Below are positions 41,960-54,735 of a DNA stretch of 64,000 bases, piece by piece (positions within the stretch are counted from its first letter, which is position 1; each line of letters starts with the position of its first letter). The stretch spans positions 81,290,621 to 81,354,620 of the forward strand of contig OY755244.1 in assembly GCA_963576725.1 (NCBI GenBank), given 5' to 3'. The position numbers were made by a program, and so were the translations under genes. The DNA comes from Azorinus chamasolen. Lineage: Eukaryota; Mollusca; Bivalvia; Cardiida; Solecurtidae. The notes under the pieces are model-generated. The model did no database searches. It was not told the DNA's origin and saw only the letters and a program-made list of their open reading frames with translations.

Positions 41960-43194
41960 GATTATTCATCAGATAAAAAGTGCAATTGGTGCATGTCTAC
42001 GCCATATGACCATATGACCCCCTAAACAATAATGTGATAGGAGAAAACCTATAGACCACTATGCAAGCCTAACACATTCTCTGACTACACTATCCATCAG
42101 ATAAAAAGTGCAATTTATGCATGTCTAAGCTGTATTGGCCACCATCTTGAATATCACAAAATGCCCAAGGGTAACAAAGTGGCACCCGGTCTAGTATCAA
42201 TCCATATGACCCCCTTAACAATAATCAGGCAAGAAAAAAAATATAGACCACTATGCAAGGTCCGCCTTATTCTCTGCTGCACTATATTAGATAAGAGATA
42301 TTTAAGTATTTGTGTATTATCTTAATTCCCTTTTTTGAATATTGTTTTCAGTGTGAACAATTAACAGTTTGAAACAGAAGTTATACTCAGTGCCTAGAAA
42401 CGGAACAGTTTCACACTTCTATTCATTACATGCTTGGTACTGGCGGAGTCCTTTTCTCTGTCCAATCTTGACAGAGCTTCCTCCGAAATAGTCGCAAAAC
42501 GCGACATTTCTAAAACTATTAATCAAAAACGAAAAACTTACTGTCAAAATGACGTTTAGTGATCAAATTGCAAGCATCGGATGACGTCAGTCGGATGACA
42601 TGGATGACGCCATGCACACATTTTAATAAGCGCTCACTGATCTAGACGTAATGTTGCCCGCACGAAATAATGTTACATGGAACTGTACAAGTTGTTTCAT
42701 GGCAGGTATATGGAACATATGTATAGAAATGTCACGTGAGGTATAATAAGTAATAATACCAGCACGGTCATGTGATAAACATGTAAAAAGACCAGCAAGA
42801 CCGTGTGATAAACATGTTTATCTCGTTATATTAACTTGGATACCAGCAGGGCCATGTGATAAATATGTAATATTAAGCTAATTCATATCACCCGACCCTC
42901 CTGAATTAAAAGCAAAATCCATACAAGTCAATTTTGTAAAATATTTCCGATTTACAATATATTTATCAAAAACATGTATAGAGAAAATTAGGTAAAAGTT
43001 TCAAAATTGCATCATGTTGATTTCCCACAGTAATCAAGTTAAGTTTAAGCTTTCACATCTATAAACATTACACAACTAATTTGATACGACTACCTGTGAC
43101 AACGACATATTTTTTTCTAAAAACCCTTTTGCTGCGAAATAAATTTCGTCTGCTATGATTATCGTTTGTTGTAGGTTTCAAATTGAAATGTCAA

Positions 43195-43250
43195 ACAGTT
43201 TGGATCCAGATGAGACAACGAGCTACTCGCCCCTCATCTGGATCCAAACA
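43195..43250. repeat. Short GGATCC-type hairpin motif, copy 5 (best preserved)
   Basis: GTTTGGATCCAGATGAG pairs exactly with CTCATCTGGATCCAAAC. The 17-nt loop is ACAACGAGCTACTCGCC. Other copies at 1338, 3128, 5124, 33961 and 43447 share the left arm, the loop start and often the upstream TGTCAAACAG. Confidence 0.7.
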
Positions 43251-43446
43251 TTTTTCATAGGTATCCACAGTTTCGGCTTAGCCTATGGCGGCTAAAGAGC
43301 TAATCATGTGAACAGTTTGGACAAGATGAAAGACGATAAACATACTGTATATATAAACAATCTGAAATGTTGATTACATATATGCTTCATAAAGATCTGA
43401 ATAGATATCGATATCGATAAAGATAAAATTCATAACGGCTGCAAGC

Positions 43447-43499
43447 AATTTAGATCGAGATAAGATGCCGAGTAACTAGGCCTCTCATCAGGATCCAAT
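43447..43499. repeat. Short GGATCC-type hairpin motif, copy 6
   Basis: TTTAGATCGAGATAAGATG, CCGAGTAACTAGGC, CTCTCATCAGGATCCAATA. Both arms are recognisable, 250 bp from copy 5 and in the same orientation. Confidence 0.5.
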
Positions 43500-43894
43500 A
43501 TATTTTCCATAAACCTGAAGCAGACTATCTTAGCTGACGACATTTATTTGGCTGCGAAACGGTCCAATACGGACTAGGCGTCTGATTTGAATACATGCTG
43601 TTTTATACTTGCTAACGCATTGAAAGTCAATGAAAATGGCAGCAGATTAGACTGAACATACTTTAACAGCAGAATAAAGCTTTAGCGTAAACGCCTCAAA
43701 CTGGATCCTTCCATCATCCTGGTACTAAATGGAAATATGACCCGGGATAACAGCAACATTTCACTGATTACATTTTGAGGAGAGCTTGATATGTGTTTAT
43801 CATTTTAGATTTCAGTACCTCCTTTGTAGAAACAGAGTTTGGTGGAGAGTGAATGATATTTATTCTTTGCTATGCCAGAACATGTAGTATCAGA

Positions 43895-44015
43895 TTTATA
43901 TACTCCCATAAGCAAACAGAGTAGACCCTGATCAGACAGTTCCTAAGAGAGCTGTCTGATATGGGTTTACTCTGTTTTCAAAGGCATTTGTATACTGGTA
44001 AGGTAAAGAGTTTAA
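43895..44015. mobile_element. TAACC MITE central hairpin (copy 5, partial)
   Basis: AAGCAAACAGAGTAGACCCT, GATCAGACAGTTCCTAAGAG, AGCTGTCTGATATGGGTTTA, CTCTGTTTTCAAAGGC is the family hairpin with good pairing. The family's outer ends are missing. Confidence 0.55.
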
Positions 44016-44094
44016 AAGAAACTGAGCGATAAACCATTCAACGCTTTGAATGCGGTCGACTTGAATGTATTGATCTGGACTGATGTGTACAGAC

Positions 44095-46510
44095 TTATAC
44101 AGTGTACAAATCTATACAGTGTACACACTTATACAACGTACAAACGTATAGAGTGTACAAACCTATACAGAGTGTGCATACTTATAGAGTGTACAAACAT
44201 ATACAGTGTACACACTTATACAACGTACAAACGTATAGAGTGTACACACTTATACAACAATCAAACGTATAGAGTGTACACACTTATACAACGTACAAAC
44301 GTATAGGGTGTACAAACGTATAGAGTGTAACACTTATACAGCGTACAAACGTATAGAGTGTACATACTTATACAACATACAAACGTATAGAGTGTACAAA
44401 CGTATAGAGTGCACAAACGTATAGAGTGTACACACTTATACAACGTACAAACGTATAGAGTGTACAAACCTATACAGTGTACACACTTATACAACGTACA
44501 AACGTATAGAGCGTACACACTTATACAAGGTACAAACGTATAGAGTGTACACACTTATACAACGTACAAACGTATAGAGTGTACACACTTATAGAACGTA
44601 CAAACGTATAGAGTGTACAAACCTATACAGAGTGTGCATACTTATAGAGTGTACAAACCTATACAATGTACACACTTATACAACGTACAAACGTATAGAG
44701 TGTACACACTTATACAACATACAAACGTATAGAGTGTACGCACTTATACAACGTACAAACGTATAGAGTGTACACACCTATACAGAGTGTGCATACTTAT
44801 AGAGTGTAAAGACATATAGAGTGTACAAACTTATACAATGTACAAACTTATTCAGTGTACAACCTTATACAATGTACAAACTTATACAGTGTACAACCTT
44901 ATATAATGTACACACTTTTAGAATGCACAGACGTTTACAGCGCGCACAGTTTTACAGTGTACAGACGCTACATTGTACATAATTATACAGTAAACAAACA
45001 TATACAGTGTACAGACTTATACAGTGTACAAAACGTATACAGTGGACAAACTTATACAGTGTACACACTAATACAGTGTACACACCTATATGTTGTACAG
45101 ACGTATACAACGTTCAAACGTATACAGTTTACATACTTATACAGTGTTCACACGTATACAGTGTACAAGCTTATACAATGTACATACTTATACAGTGTAC
45201 AAACTTATACAGTTGACAAACGTATGCAGTGCACACACTTAAACAGTGTACAAACTTATACAGTGGACAAACTTATACAATGTACATACTTATACAATGT
45301 ACAAACTTATACTGTTTGCAGACTTATACACTGTACACACTAATACAGTTTACACACTTATATGTTGTACAAACGTATACAACATTCAAACTTATACAAC
45401 GCACATACTTATACAGTGTACATGATTAAACAGTGTACTAACTTATATAGTGTACATATTTTTACAGTATACAAATCATACAGTGTACATTCTTGTACAG
45501 TGTACACACTAATACAGTAATCGCCAAATGTTAGGAGTGGTCAATATTGTACGCGAATGGCTCAATGACCAGGGGAGTAAAATTTATGTACAGTCGGCTG
45601 AGCGGTCATTCGGACCGAAAGTAGACTTTTTTTACACACTATAATAAAGTGTACACACTTATATGTTGTACAAACGTATACCGCGTTGAAACGTTTACAG
45701 TGTACTTACTTATACAGTGCCCAAACTTATACAGTGTATACACTTTTACAGTGTACACACTTCTATGTTGTACATACATATACAGCGTTCAAACGTACAC
45801 AATGTACATACTTATACAGTGTTCACACTTATACAGTGTACTAACTTATACAGTTTACATATCCATACAGTGTACTAACTTATACAGTGCCCAAACGTAT
45901 ACAGTGTGCATACTTTTAAACATTGTACAAACTTATGCGGTGTACAAACGTATACAGTGTACCCACTAATACAGTGAACATACTTATACGTTGTACAAAC
46001 GTATACAGTGTTCAAACTTATACAGTGTCCAAACTTATACAGTGTACATACTTAAACATTGTACAAACATATGCAGTGTACATACTTAAACATTGTACAA
46101 ACTTATGCAGTGTACATACTTAAACATTGTACAAACTTATACAGTGTACATACTTATACATTGTACAAACTTATGCAGTGAACATACTTAAACATTGTAC
46201 AAACTTATGCAGTGTACATACTTAAACATTGTACAAACTTATTCAGTGTACATACTTAAACATTGTACAAACTTATGCAGTGTACATACTTAAACATTGT
46301 ACAAACTTATGCAGTGTACAAACGTATACAGTGTACCCACTAATACAGTGAACATACTTATACTATGATCGCTATTCACGTGTACAGTACACAATTATAC
46401 ATTGCACATACATATAGAGTGTACAAACACTTATACATTGCACAGACATATAGAGTGTACAAACACTTATGCAGTGTACAAACGTATACGTTCAGTGTAC
46501 TTATATAGCA
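44095..46510 (+). repeat. 17-bp minisatellite array
   Basis: Units of the type ACTTATACAGTGTACAA, with variants ACGTATAGAGTGTACAA and ACTTATACAACGTACAA, follow head to tail for 2.4 kb. Because 17 is not a multiple of 3 and the unit lacks stops, long open frames with a 17-residue period (LIQCTNLYSVQTYTVYK type) appear on both strands; these are artefacts. Early units favour GTATAGAG and later ones TATACAGTG. From 46020 to 46330 a 34-bp doublet (GTACATACTTAAACATT, GTACAAACTTATGCAGT) is homogenised. A SINE fragment interrupts it at 45513-45625. Confidence 0.95.
45513..45625 (+). mobile_element. SINE 3' fragment inside the 17-bp array
   Basis: CAATATTGTACGCGAATGGC, TCAATGACCAGGGGAGTAAA, GTACAGTCGGCTGAGCGGTC and ATTCGGACCGAAAGTAGAC match the 3' part of the SINE at 36585-36670. 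No A or B box is present. It is a truncated insertion, younger than the surrounding units. Confidence 0.75.
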
Positions 46511-46514
46511 TACA

Positions 46515-49500
46515 TATAAATAGGTTCTACTGCCGCTATAGAGAGGTTCTACTGTCGCTATAGAGAGGTGGTTCTACTGTCCCTATAGACAGGTGGCTAT
46601 ACTGTCTCTATAGAGGGGTGGTTCTACTGTTTCTATAGAAAGGTTCTATTGCCACTATAGAGAGTTGGTTCTACTGGCTCTATAGAGAGATGGTTCTACT
46701 GTCTCTATATAAAGGTTCTACTACCACTATAGAAAGGTGGTTCTACTGTCTCTATAGAGAGTTGGTTCTACTGTCTCTCTATAGAAATGTTCTACTACCG
46801 CTATAGAGAGGTGGTTCTACTGTCTCTATGGAGAGGTGGTTCTACTTTCTCTATAGAGAGTTGGTTCTACTGTCTCTATAGAGAGGTGGTTCTACTGTCT
46901 CTATAGAGTGGTGGTTCTACTGGCTCTTTAGAGAGATGGTTCTACTGTCTCTATAGAAATGTTCTACTACCGCTATAGAGAGGTGGTTCTACTGTCTCTA
47001 TAGAGAGTTGGTTCTACTGTCTCTCTATAGAAATGTTCTACTACCGCTATAGAGAGGTGGTTCTACTGTCTCTATAGAGAGGTGGTTCTACTGGCTCTAT
47101 AGAGAGTTGGTTCTACTGTCTCTATAGAGAGGTGGTTCTACTGTCTCTATAGAGAGGTGGTTCTACTGGCTCTATAGAGAGATGGTTCTACTGTCTCTAT
47201 ATAAAGGTTCTACTACCACTATAGAAAGGTGGTTCTACTGTCTCTATAGAGAGGTGGTTCTACTCTCTCTAAAGAGATGTTCTACTGTTACTATAGAAAG
47301 GTTCTACTACCACTATAGACAGTTGGTTCTACTGTCTCTATAGAAAGGTTCTACTACCGCTATAGAAAGGTGGTTCTACTGGCTCTATAGAGAGTCGGTT
47401 TTTCTGTCTCAATAGAGAGACGGTTCTACTGTCTATATAGAGAGGTGTTTGTTTAGTTTCTACAGAGGGGTGGTTGTACTGTCACTATAGAAAGGTTCAA
47501 CTGCCGCTATAGAGAGGTGGTTCTACTACCGCTATAGAAAGGTTCTACTGTCAATATAGAAAGGTTCTACCACCGCTATAGAGAGGTTCTACTGTCACTA
47601 TATAAAGGTTCTACCACCGCCATAGAGAGGTTCTACTGTCAATATAGAAAGGTTCTACGGCCGCTATAGAGAGGTGGTTCTACTACCGCTATAGAGAGGT
47701 GGATTTATTGTCTCTATAGAAAGGTTCTGCTACCGCTATAGAGAGGTGGTTCTACTCTCAATATAGAAATGTTCTACTGCCGCTATAGAGAGGTGGTTCT
47801 ACTGTCACTATAGAAAGGTTCTACTACCGCTATAGTGAGGTGGTCTTACTGCCGCTATAGAGGGGAGGTTCTACTGTCACTATAGAAAGGTTTTCCGTCG
47901 CTATAGAGAGGTGGTTCTACTACCGCTATAGAGAGGTGGATTTATTGTCTCTATAGAAAGGTTCTGCTACCGCTATAGAGGGGAGGTTCTACTGTCACTA
48001 TAGAAAGGTTTTAACTGCCACTATAGAGAGGTGGTTCTACTACCGCTATAGAGAGGTTCTACTGTCAATATAGAAAGGTTCTACCACCGCTATAGAGAGG
48101 TTCTACTGTCACTATATAAAGGTTCTACCACCGCTATAGAGAGGTTCTACTGTCAATATAGAAAGGTTCTACGGCCGCTATAGAGAGGTGGTTCTACTAC
48201 CGCTATAGAGAGGTGGATTTATTGTCTCTATAAAAAGGTTCTGCTACCGCTATAGAGGGGAGGTTCTACTGTCACTATAGAAAGGTTTTAACTGCCACTA
48301 TAGAGAGGTGGTTCTACTACCGCTATAAAGAGGTGGTTCTACTGTCACTATAGAAAGGTTCTACTGTCTCTATGGAGGGGTTGTTCTACTGTCTCTATGG
48401 AGGGGTTGTTCTACTGTCTCTATGGAGGGGTTGTTCTACTGTCTCTATGGAGGGGTTGTTCTACTGTCTCTATGGAGGGGTTGTTCTACTGTCTCTATGG
48501 AGGGGTTGTTCTACTGTCTCTATGGAGGGGTTGTTCTACTGTCTCTATGGAGGGGTTGTTCTACTGTCTCTATGGAGGGGTTGTTCTACTGTCTCTATGG
48601 AGGGGTTGTTCTACTGTCTCTATGGAGGGGTTGTTCTACTGTCTCTATGGAGGGGTTGTTCTACTGTCTCTATGGAGGGGTTGTTCTACTGTCTCTATGG
48701 AGGGTTGGTTCTACTGTCTCTATAGCGGGGTGGTTCTTCTGTCTCTATAGACTTGTTCTACTACCGCTATTGAGAGGTGGTTCTTCTGTCTCTATAGAAG
48801 GATGGTTCTACTGTCACTATAAAAAGGTTCTACTACCGCTATAGAGAGGTGGTTCTACTGTCTCTATAGAGATGTTCTACTACCGCGATAGAGAGGTGGT
48901 TCTACTCTGTCTATAGAAAAGTGGTTCTACTGTCACTATAGAAAGGTTCTACTACCGCTATAAAGAGGTGGTTCTACTGTCTGTATAAAAAGATGCCACT
49001 ACCGCTATAGAGAGGTGGTTCTACTGTGCCTACAGAAGGTTCTAATACCGCTATAGAGATGTGGTTCTACTGTCACTATAGAGAAGTTCTACTACCGCTA
49101 TAGAAAGCTGGTTCCATTGTCTTTATAGAGGGGTGGTTCTACTGTCCTTATAGAAAGGTTCTACTGCCGCTATAGAAAGGCGGTTCTACTGTCTCTATAG
49201 AGAGGTGGTTCTACTGCCGCTATAGAGAGGATGTTCTACTGTCTCTATAGAGGTAGGTACTACTGCCGCTATAGAGAAGCGGTTCTACTGTCACTATAGA
49301 AAGGTTCTATTGTCTCTATAGAGAGGTGGTTCTACTGTCTCTATAGAGAGGTGGTTCTACTGTCACTATAGAAAGGTTCTACTGCCGCTATAGAGAGGTG
49401 GTTCTACTGTCTCTATAAAGAGGTGGTTCTACTGTCACTATAGAAAGGTTCTACTGCCGCTATAGAGAGGTGGTTCTACTGTCTCTATAGAGAGGTGGTT

Positions 49501-52500
49501 CTACTGTCACTATAGAAAGGTTCTACTGCCGCTATAGAGAGGTGGTTCTACTGTCTCAATAGAGAGGTGGTTCTACTGTCTCTATAGAAAGGTTCTACTG
49601 CCGCTATAGAGAGGTGGATCTACTGTCTCTATTGAGAGGTGGTTCTACTGTCACTATAGAAAGGTTCTACTGCCGCTATAGAGAGGTGGTTCTACTGTCT
49701 CTATAGAGAGGTGATTCTACTGTCACTATAGAAATATTCTACTTCCGCTACAGAGAGGTGGTTCTACTGTCACTATAGAAAGGTTATACTACCGCTATAG
49801 AGAGGTGTTTTTACTGCCGCTATAGTGGGGTGGTTCTACTGTCACCATAGAAAGGTCCTATTATCGCTATAGAGAGGTCTCTAAACAGACGTTCTACTGT
49901 CACTATAGAAAGGTTCTACTGTCACTATAGAAATGTTCTACTTCCGCTATAGAGAGGTGGTTCTACTGTCCCAATAGAGAGGTGGTTCTACTGCCGCTAT
50001 AGAGAGGTGGTTCTACTGTCACTATAGAAAGGTTCTACTGCCGCTATAGAGAGGTGGTTCTACTACCGCTATAGAGGGGCGGATTTATTGTCTCTATTGA
50101 AAGGTTCTGCTACCGCTATAGAGGGGAGGTTCCACTACCGCTATAGAGAGGTGGTTCTACTACCGCTATAGAGAGGTGGATTTATTGTCTCTATAGAAAG
50201 GTTCTGCTACCGCTATATAGGGGAGGTTCTACTGCCGCTATAGAAAGGCGGTTCTACTGCCGCTATGGAGAGGTGGTTCTACTGCCGCTATAGAGGGTGG
50301 TACTACTGCCGCTATAAAGAAGCGGTTCTACTGTCACTATAGAAAGGTTCTACTGTCTCTATAGAGAGGTGGTTCTACTGTCACTATAGAGGGTGGTACT
50401 ACTGCCGCTATAAAGAAGCGGTTCTACTGTCACTATAGAAAGGTTCTACTGTCTCTATAGAGAGGTGGTTCTACTGTCACTATAGAAAGGTTCTACTGCC
50501 GCTATAGAGAGGTGGTTCTACTACCGCTATAGAGAGGTGGTTCTACAGCCACTATAGAAAGGTTTAACTGCCACTATAGAGAGGTGGTTCTACTACCGCT
50601 ATAGAGAGGTGGTTCTACTTCCGCTATAGAGGGGTGGATTTATAGTCTCTATAGAAAGGTTCTACTACCGCTATAGAGGGGAGGTTCTACTGTCACTATA
50701 GAAAGGTTTAACTGCCGCTATAGTGAGGTGGTTCTACTACCGCTATAGAAAGGTTTAACTGCCACTATAGAGAGGTGGTTCTACTGTCACTATAGAGAGG
50801 TGGTTCTACTACCGCTATAGAAAGGTTTAACTGGCACTATAGAGAGGTGGTTCTACTACCGCTATAGAGAGGTGGTTCTACTGTCTCAATAGAGAGGTGG
50901 TTCTACTGTCACTATAGAAAGTTTCTACTGCCGCTATAGAGAGGTGGTTCTACTACCGCTATAGAAAGGTTTAACTGCCACTATAGAGAGGTGGTTCTAC
51001 TACTGCTATAAAGAGGTAGTTCTACTGTCTGTATAAAAAGATGCCACTACCGCTATAGAGAGGTTGTTCTACTGTCTCTATAGAAGGTTCTAATACCGCT
51101 ATAGAGATTTGGTTCTACTGTTACTATAGAGAGGTTCTACTACCGCTATAGAAAGCTGGTTCCATTGTATTTATAGAGGGGTGGTTCTACTGTCCTTATA
51201 GAAAGGTTCTACTGCCGATATAGAAAGGCGGTTCTACTGTCTCTATAGAGAGGGTGTTTTACTGTCTCTATAGAGGGTGGTACTACTGCCGCTATAGAGA
51301 AGCGGTTCTACTGTCACTATAGAAAGGTTCTACCGCCGCTATAGAAAGGTGGTTCTACTGTCACTATAGAAAGGTTCTACTGCCGCTATAGAGAGGTGGT
51401 TCTACTGTCTCTATAGAGAGGTGGTTCTACTGTCACTATAGAAATGTTCTACTGCCGCTATAGAGAGGTGGTTCTACTGTCTCTATAGAGAGGTCGTTCT
51501 ACTGTCACTATAGAAAGGTTCTACTGCCGCTATAGAGAGGTGGTTCAACTGTCTCTATAGAGAGGTGGTTCTACTGTCACTATAGAAATATTCTACTTCC
51601 GCTACAGAGAGGTGGTTCTACTGTCACTATAGAAAGGTTCTACTACCGCTATAGAGAGGTGGTTTTACTGCCGCTATAGTGGGGTGGTTCTACTGTCACC
51701 ATAGAAAGGTCCTATTATCGCTATAAAGAGGTCTCTAAACAGAAGTTCTACTGTCACTATAGAAAGGTTCTACTGTCACTATAGAACGGTTCTACTTCCG
51801 CTATAGAGAGGTGGTTCTACTGTCCCAATAGAGAGGTGGTTCTACTGTCTCTATAGAGAGGTGGTTCTACAGCCACTATAGAAAGGTTCTACTGCCGCTA
51901 TAGAGAGGTGGTTCTACTTTCTCAATAGAGAGGTGGTTCTACTACCGCTATAGAGAGGTGGTTCTACAGCCACTATAGAAAGGTTCTACTGCCGCTATAG
52001 AGGGGAGGTTCTACTGTCACTATAGAAAGGTTCTACTGCCGCTATAGAGAGGTGGTTCTACTACCGCTATAGAAAGGTTTAACTGCCACTATAGAGAGGT
52101 GGTTCTGCTACCGCTATAGAGAGGTGGTTCTACTGTCACTATAGAAAGGTTTAACTGCCGCTATAGAGGGTAGGTTCTACTGTCACTATAGAAAGGTTCT
52201 ACTGCCGCTAAAGAGAGGTGGTTCTACTACCGCTATAGAAAGGTTTAACTGCCACTATAGAGAGGTGGTTCTACTACCGCTATAGAGAGGTGGTTATACT
52301 GTCTCAATAGAGAGGTGGTTCTACTACCGCTATAGAGAGGTGGTTCTACTACCGCTATAGAGGGGAGGTTCTACTGTCACTATAGAAAGGTTCTACTGCC
52401 GCTATAGAGAGGTGGTTCTACAGCCACTATAGAAAGGTTTGACTGCCGCTATAGAGATGTGGTTCTACTGTCACTATAGAAAGGTTCTACTACCGCTATA

Positions 52501-53935
52501 GAAAGGTTTAACTGCCACTATAGAGAGGTGGTTCTACTACCGCTATAGAAAGGTTTAACTGTCACTATAGATAGGTGTTTCTACTACCGCTATAGAGAGG
52601 TGGTTCTACTGTCTCAATAAAGAGGTGGTTCTACTGTCTCAATAGAGAGGTGGTTCTACTGTCAATATAGAAAGGTTCTACTGCCGCTATAGAGAGGTGG
52701 TTCTACTGTCACTATAGAAAGGTTCTACTACCGCTATAGTGAGGTGGTTTTACTGCCGCTATAGAGGGTAGGTTCTACTGTCTCAATAGAGAGGTGGTTC
52801 TACTGTCACTATAGAAAGATTCTACTTCCGCTATAGAGAGGTGGTTCTACTGTCACTATAGAAAGGTTCTACTACCGCTATAGTGAGGTGGTTTTACTGC
52901 CGCTATAGAGGGGTGGTTCTACTGTCTCAATAGAGAGGTGGTTCTACTGTCACTATAGAAAGATTCTACTGCCGCTATGGAGAGGTGGTTCTACTGTCAA
53001 TATAGAAAGGTTCTACTGCCGCTATAGAGAGGTGGTTCTACTGCCACTATAAAGAGGTGGTTCTACTAACGCTATAGAGAGTTGGTTCTACTGTCAATAT
53101 AGAAAGGTTCTACTACCGCTTTAGTGAGGTGGTTTTACTGCCGCTATAGAGGGGTGGTTCTACTGTCTCAATAGAGAGGTGGTTCTACTGTCACTATAGA
53201 AAGATTCTACTGCCGCTATAGAGAGGTGGTTCTACTGTCTCTATAGAGAGGTGGTTCTACTACCGCTATAGTGAGGTGGTTTTAATGCCGCTATAGAGGG
53301 GTGGTTCTACTGTCTCAATAGAGAGGTGGTTCTACTGTCACTATAGAAAGGTTCTACTACCGCTATAGAGAGGTTCTACTCTCTCTAAAGAGATGTTCTA
53401 CTGTTACTATAGAAAGGTTCTACTGTTGCTCTAGAGAGGTGGTTCTACTGTCGTTCTAGAGAGGTTCTATGTTTGTTATAGACATGTTCTACTATCACAA
53501 TAAAGCGGTTCCTCTGCTGTCATTATAGACATGTTCTAATGTCACCATAGAGAGGTTCTGCTGTAGTTATAGAGACGTTCTACTTCGCTACGCGGAAGTG
53601 GTCCTACTTCGTTATGGAAAGGGGGTTCTACTGTTTCTATAGAGAGGAGGTTCTGCTATTACTATAGAGAGGTTATACTGTTACTATTGAGATGTTCTGC
53701 TGTGACTGTAGGGAGGTGCTAATGTTAAACGGTCACTAAAGAGAGCTTCTACTGAGAAGTGCTTGTGCTGTTGCTATAGAGGGGTTCAAATGTCGTTATA
53801 TAGAGGCGGCTCTGCTGTCGCTAAAGAGAGGTTTTACTGTCTCTATAGAGAGGTGGTTCTATTGTCGCTATAAATAGGTTCTACTGTCGTTATAGAGAAA
53901 TGGTTCTGCTGTCTCTATAGAGAGAGTCGAACCTC
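46515..53935 (+). repeat. 22/25-bp minisatellite array (plus orientation)
   Basis: Built from a 22-bp unit (GTCGCTATAGAGAGGTTCTACT type) and a 25-bp form with TGG added (GAGAGGTGGTTCTACTGTC-TCTATA). Variants alternate TCACTATAGAAAGG, CCGCTATAGAGAGG and TCTCTATAGAGAGG. Around 49361, 49433 and 49505 a 72-bp higher-order unit (25+22+25) repeats exactly. Longer internal duplications exist, for example 48.98-49.9 kb resembling 51.03-51.8 kb (shared AAAAAGATGCCACTACCGC and CTCTAAACAGA). At 47570-47750 and 48070-48260 another block is duplicated. No genes. Confidence 0.95.
48366..48705 (+). repeat. Perfectly homogeneous 25-bp patch
   Basis: About 13 consecutive identical units of TCTATGGAGGGGTTGTTCTA-CTGTC lie inside an otherwise variable array. 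Here CTCTATAGAG, a palindrome elsewhere, reads CTCTATGGAG. The overlapping Met/Glu/Gly/Leu-rich frames are artefacts of a 25-bp unit without stops. Confidence 0.95.
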
Positions 53936-54735
53936 ACTATAGTGACAGCAGAACCACTTCTCTATAGAGACAGTAGAACCTATGTATACCGACAGCTGAA
54001 CCACTTATCTATAGAGACAGTAGAACCTATGTATACCGACAGCTGAACCACTTATCTATAGTGACAGTAGAACCTCTCTATAGAGACAGTAGAACCTCCC
54101 AATACCGACTGTTGAACCTGTCTATACATACAGCAGAACGACCTCTCTATAGAGACAGTAGAACCACCTCTCTATAGAGACAGTAGAATCTCTATATACC
54201 GATGACAGAACCTCTATATACCGACAGCAGAACCACCTCTCTATAGAGATAGTAGAACCTCTCTATAGAGACAGTAGAACCTCTCTATGCCGACAGCTGA
54301 ACCACCTCTCTATAGAGACAGTAGAACCTCTTCTCTAAAGAGACAGTATAACCTCTCTATAGAGACAGTATAACCTCTCTATACCGACAGATGAACCACT
54401 TATCTATAGAGACAGTAGAACCTCTCTATAGAGACAGTAGATACTCTCTATACCGACAGTAGAACCTCTCTACACCGACAACAGAACCACTCTCTATAGA
54501 GACAGTAGAACCTCTCTATACCGACAGCAGAACATCTCTATATCGACAGCAGAACAACCTCTCTATATAGACTGTAAAACCTCTCTATAGAGACAGTAGA
54601 ACCACCTCTCTATACCGGCATCTGAACCACTTCTCTATAGAGACTGCAGAACCTCTTTATAGAGATAATAGAACCTCTCTATACAGACAACAGAACCATC
54701 TCTCTATAGCGGTAGTAGAACCTTTCTATAGAGAT
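53935..54735 (-). repeat. Inverted block of the 22/25-bp array
   Basis: The same unit runs in the opposite direction (AGACAGTAGAACCTCTCTAT type) for 0.8 kb and contains its own variants (ACCGACAGCTGAACCACTTA). Both junctions lie in CTCTATAGAG-type palindromes, where an inversion or strand switch would be easy. Confidence 0.9.

Larger units (their letters stand above)
41956..44090. other. Repeat-derived stretch without gene
   Basis: Includes two diverged copies of AGATAAAAAGTGCAATT-GGTGCATGTCTA (41970 and 42095), an inverted relative of the 34.7-35.8 kb repeat (42100-42280), a Penelope tail remnant (42288-42350, AAGTATTTGTGTATTATCTT) and a block shared with 34270 (TTGGATACCAGCAGGGCCAT at 42836). 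The remainder is AT-rich without ORFs. Confidence 0.5.

Noticed and set aside
44046..46123. Long Tyr/Cys/Thr-rich frames with a 17-residue period
   Set aside because: A 17-bp satellite unit lacking stops produces these in several frames; they are not repeat proteins.
48372..48844. Open frames of 117-140 codons (YGGVVLLSLWRGCSTVS type)
   Set aside because: Direct consequence of an identical 25-bp unit read in all three frames.
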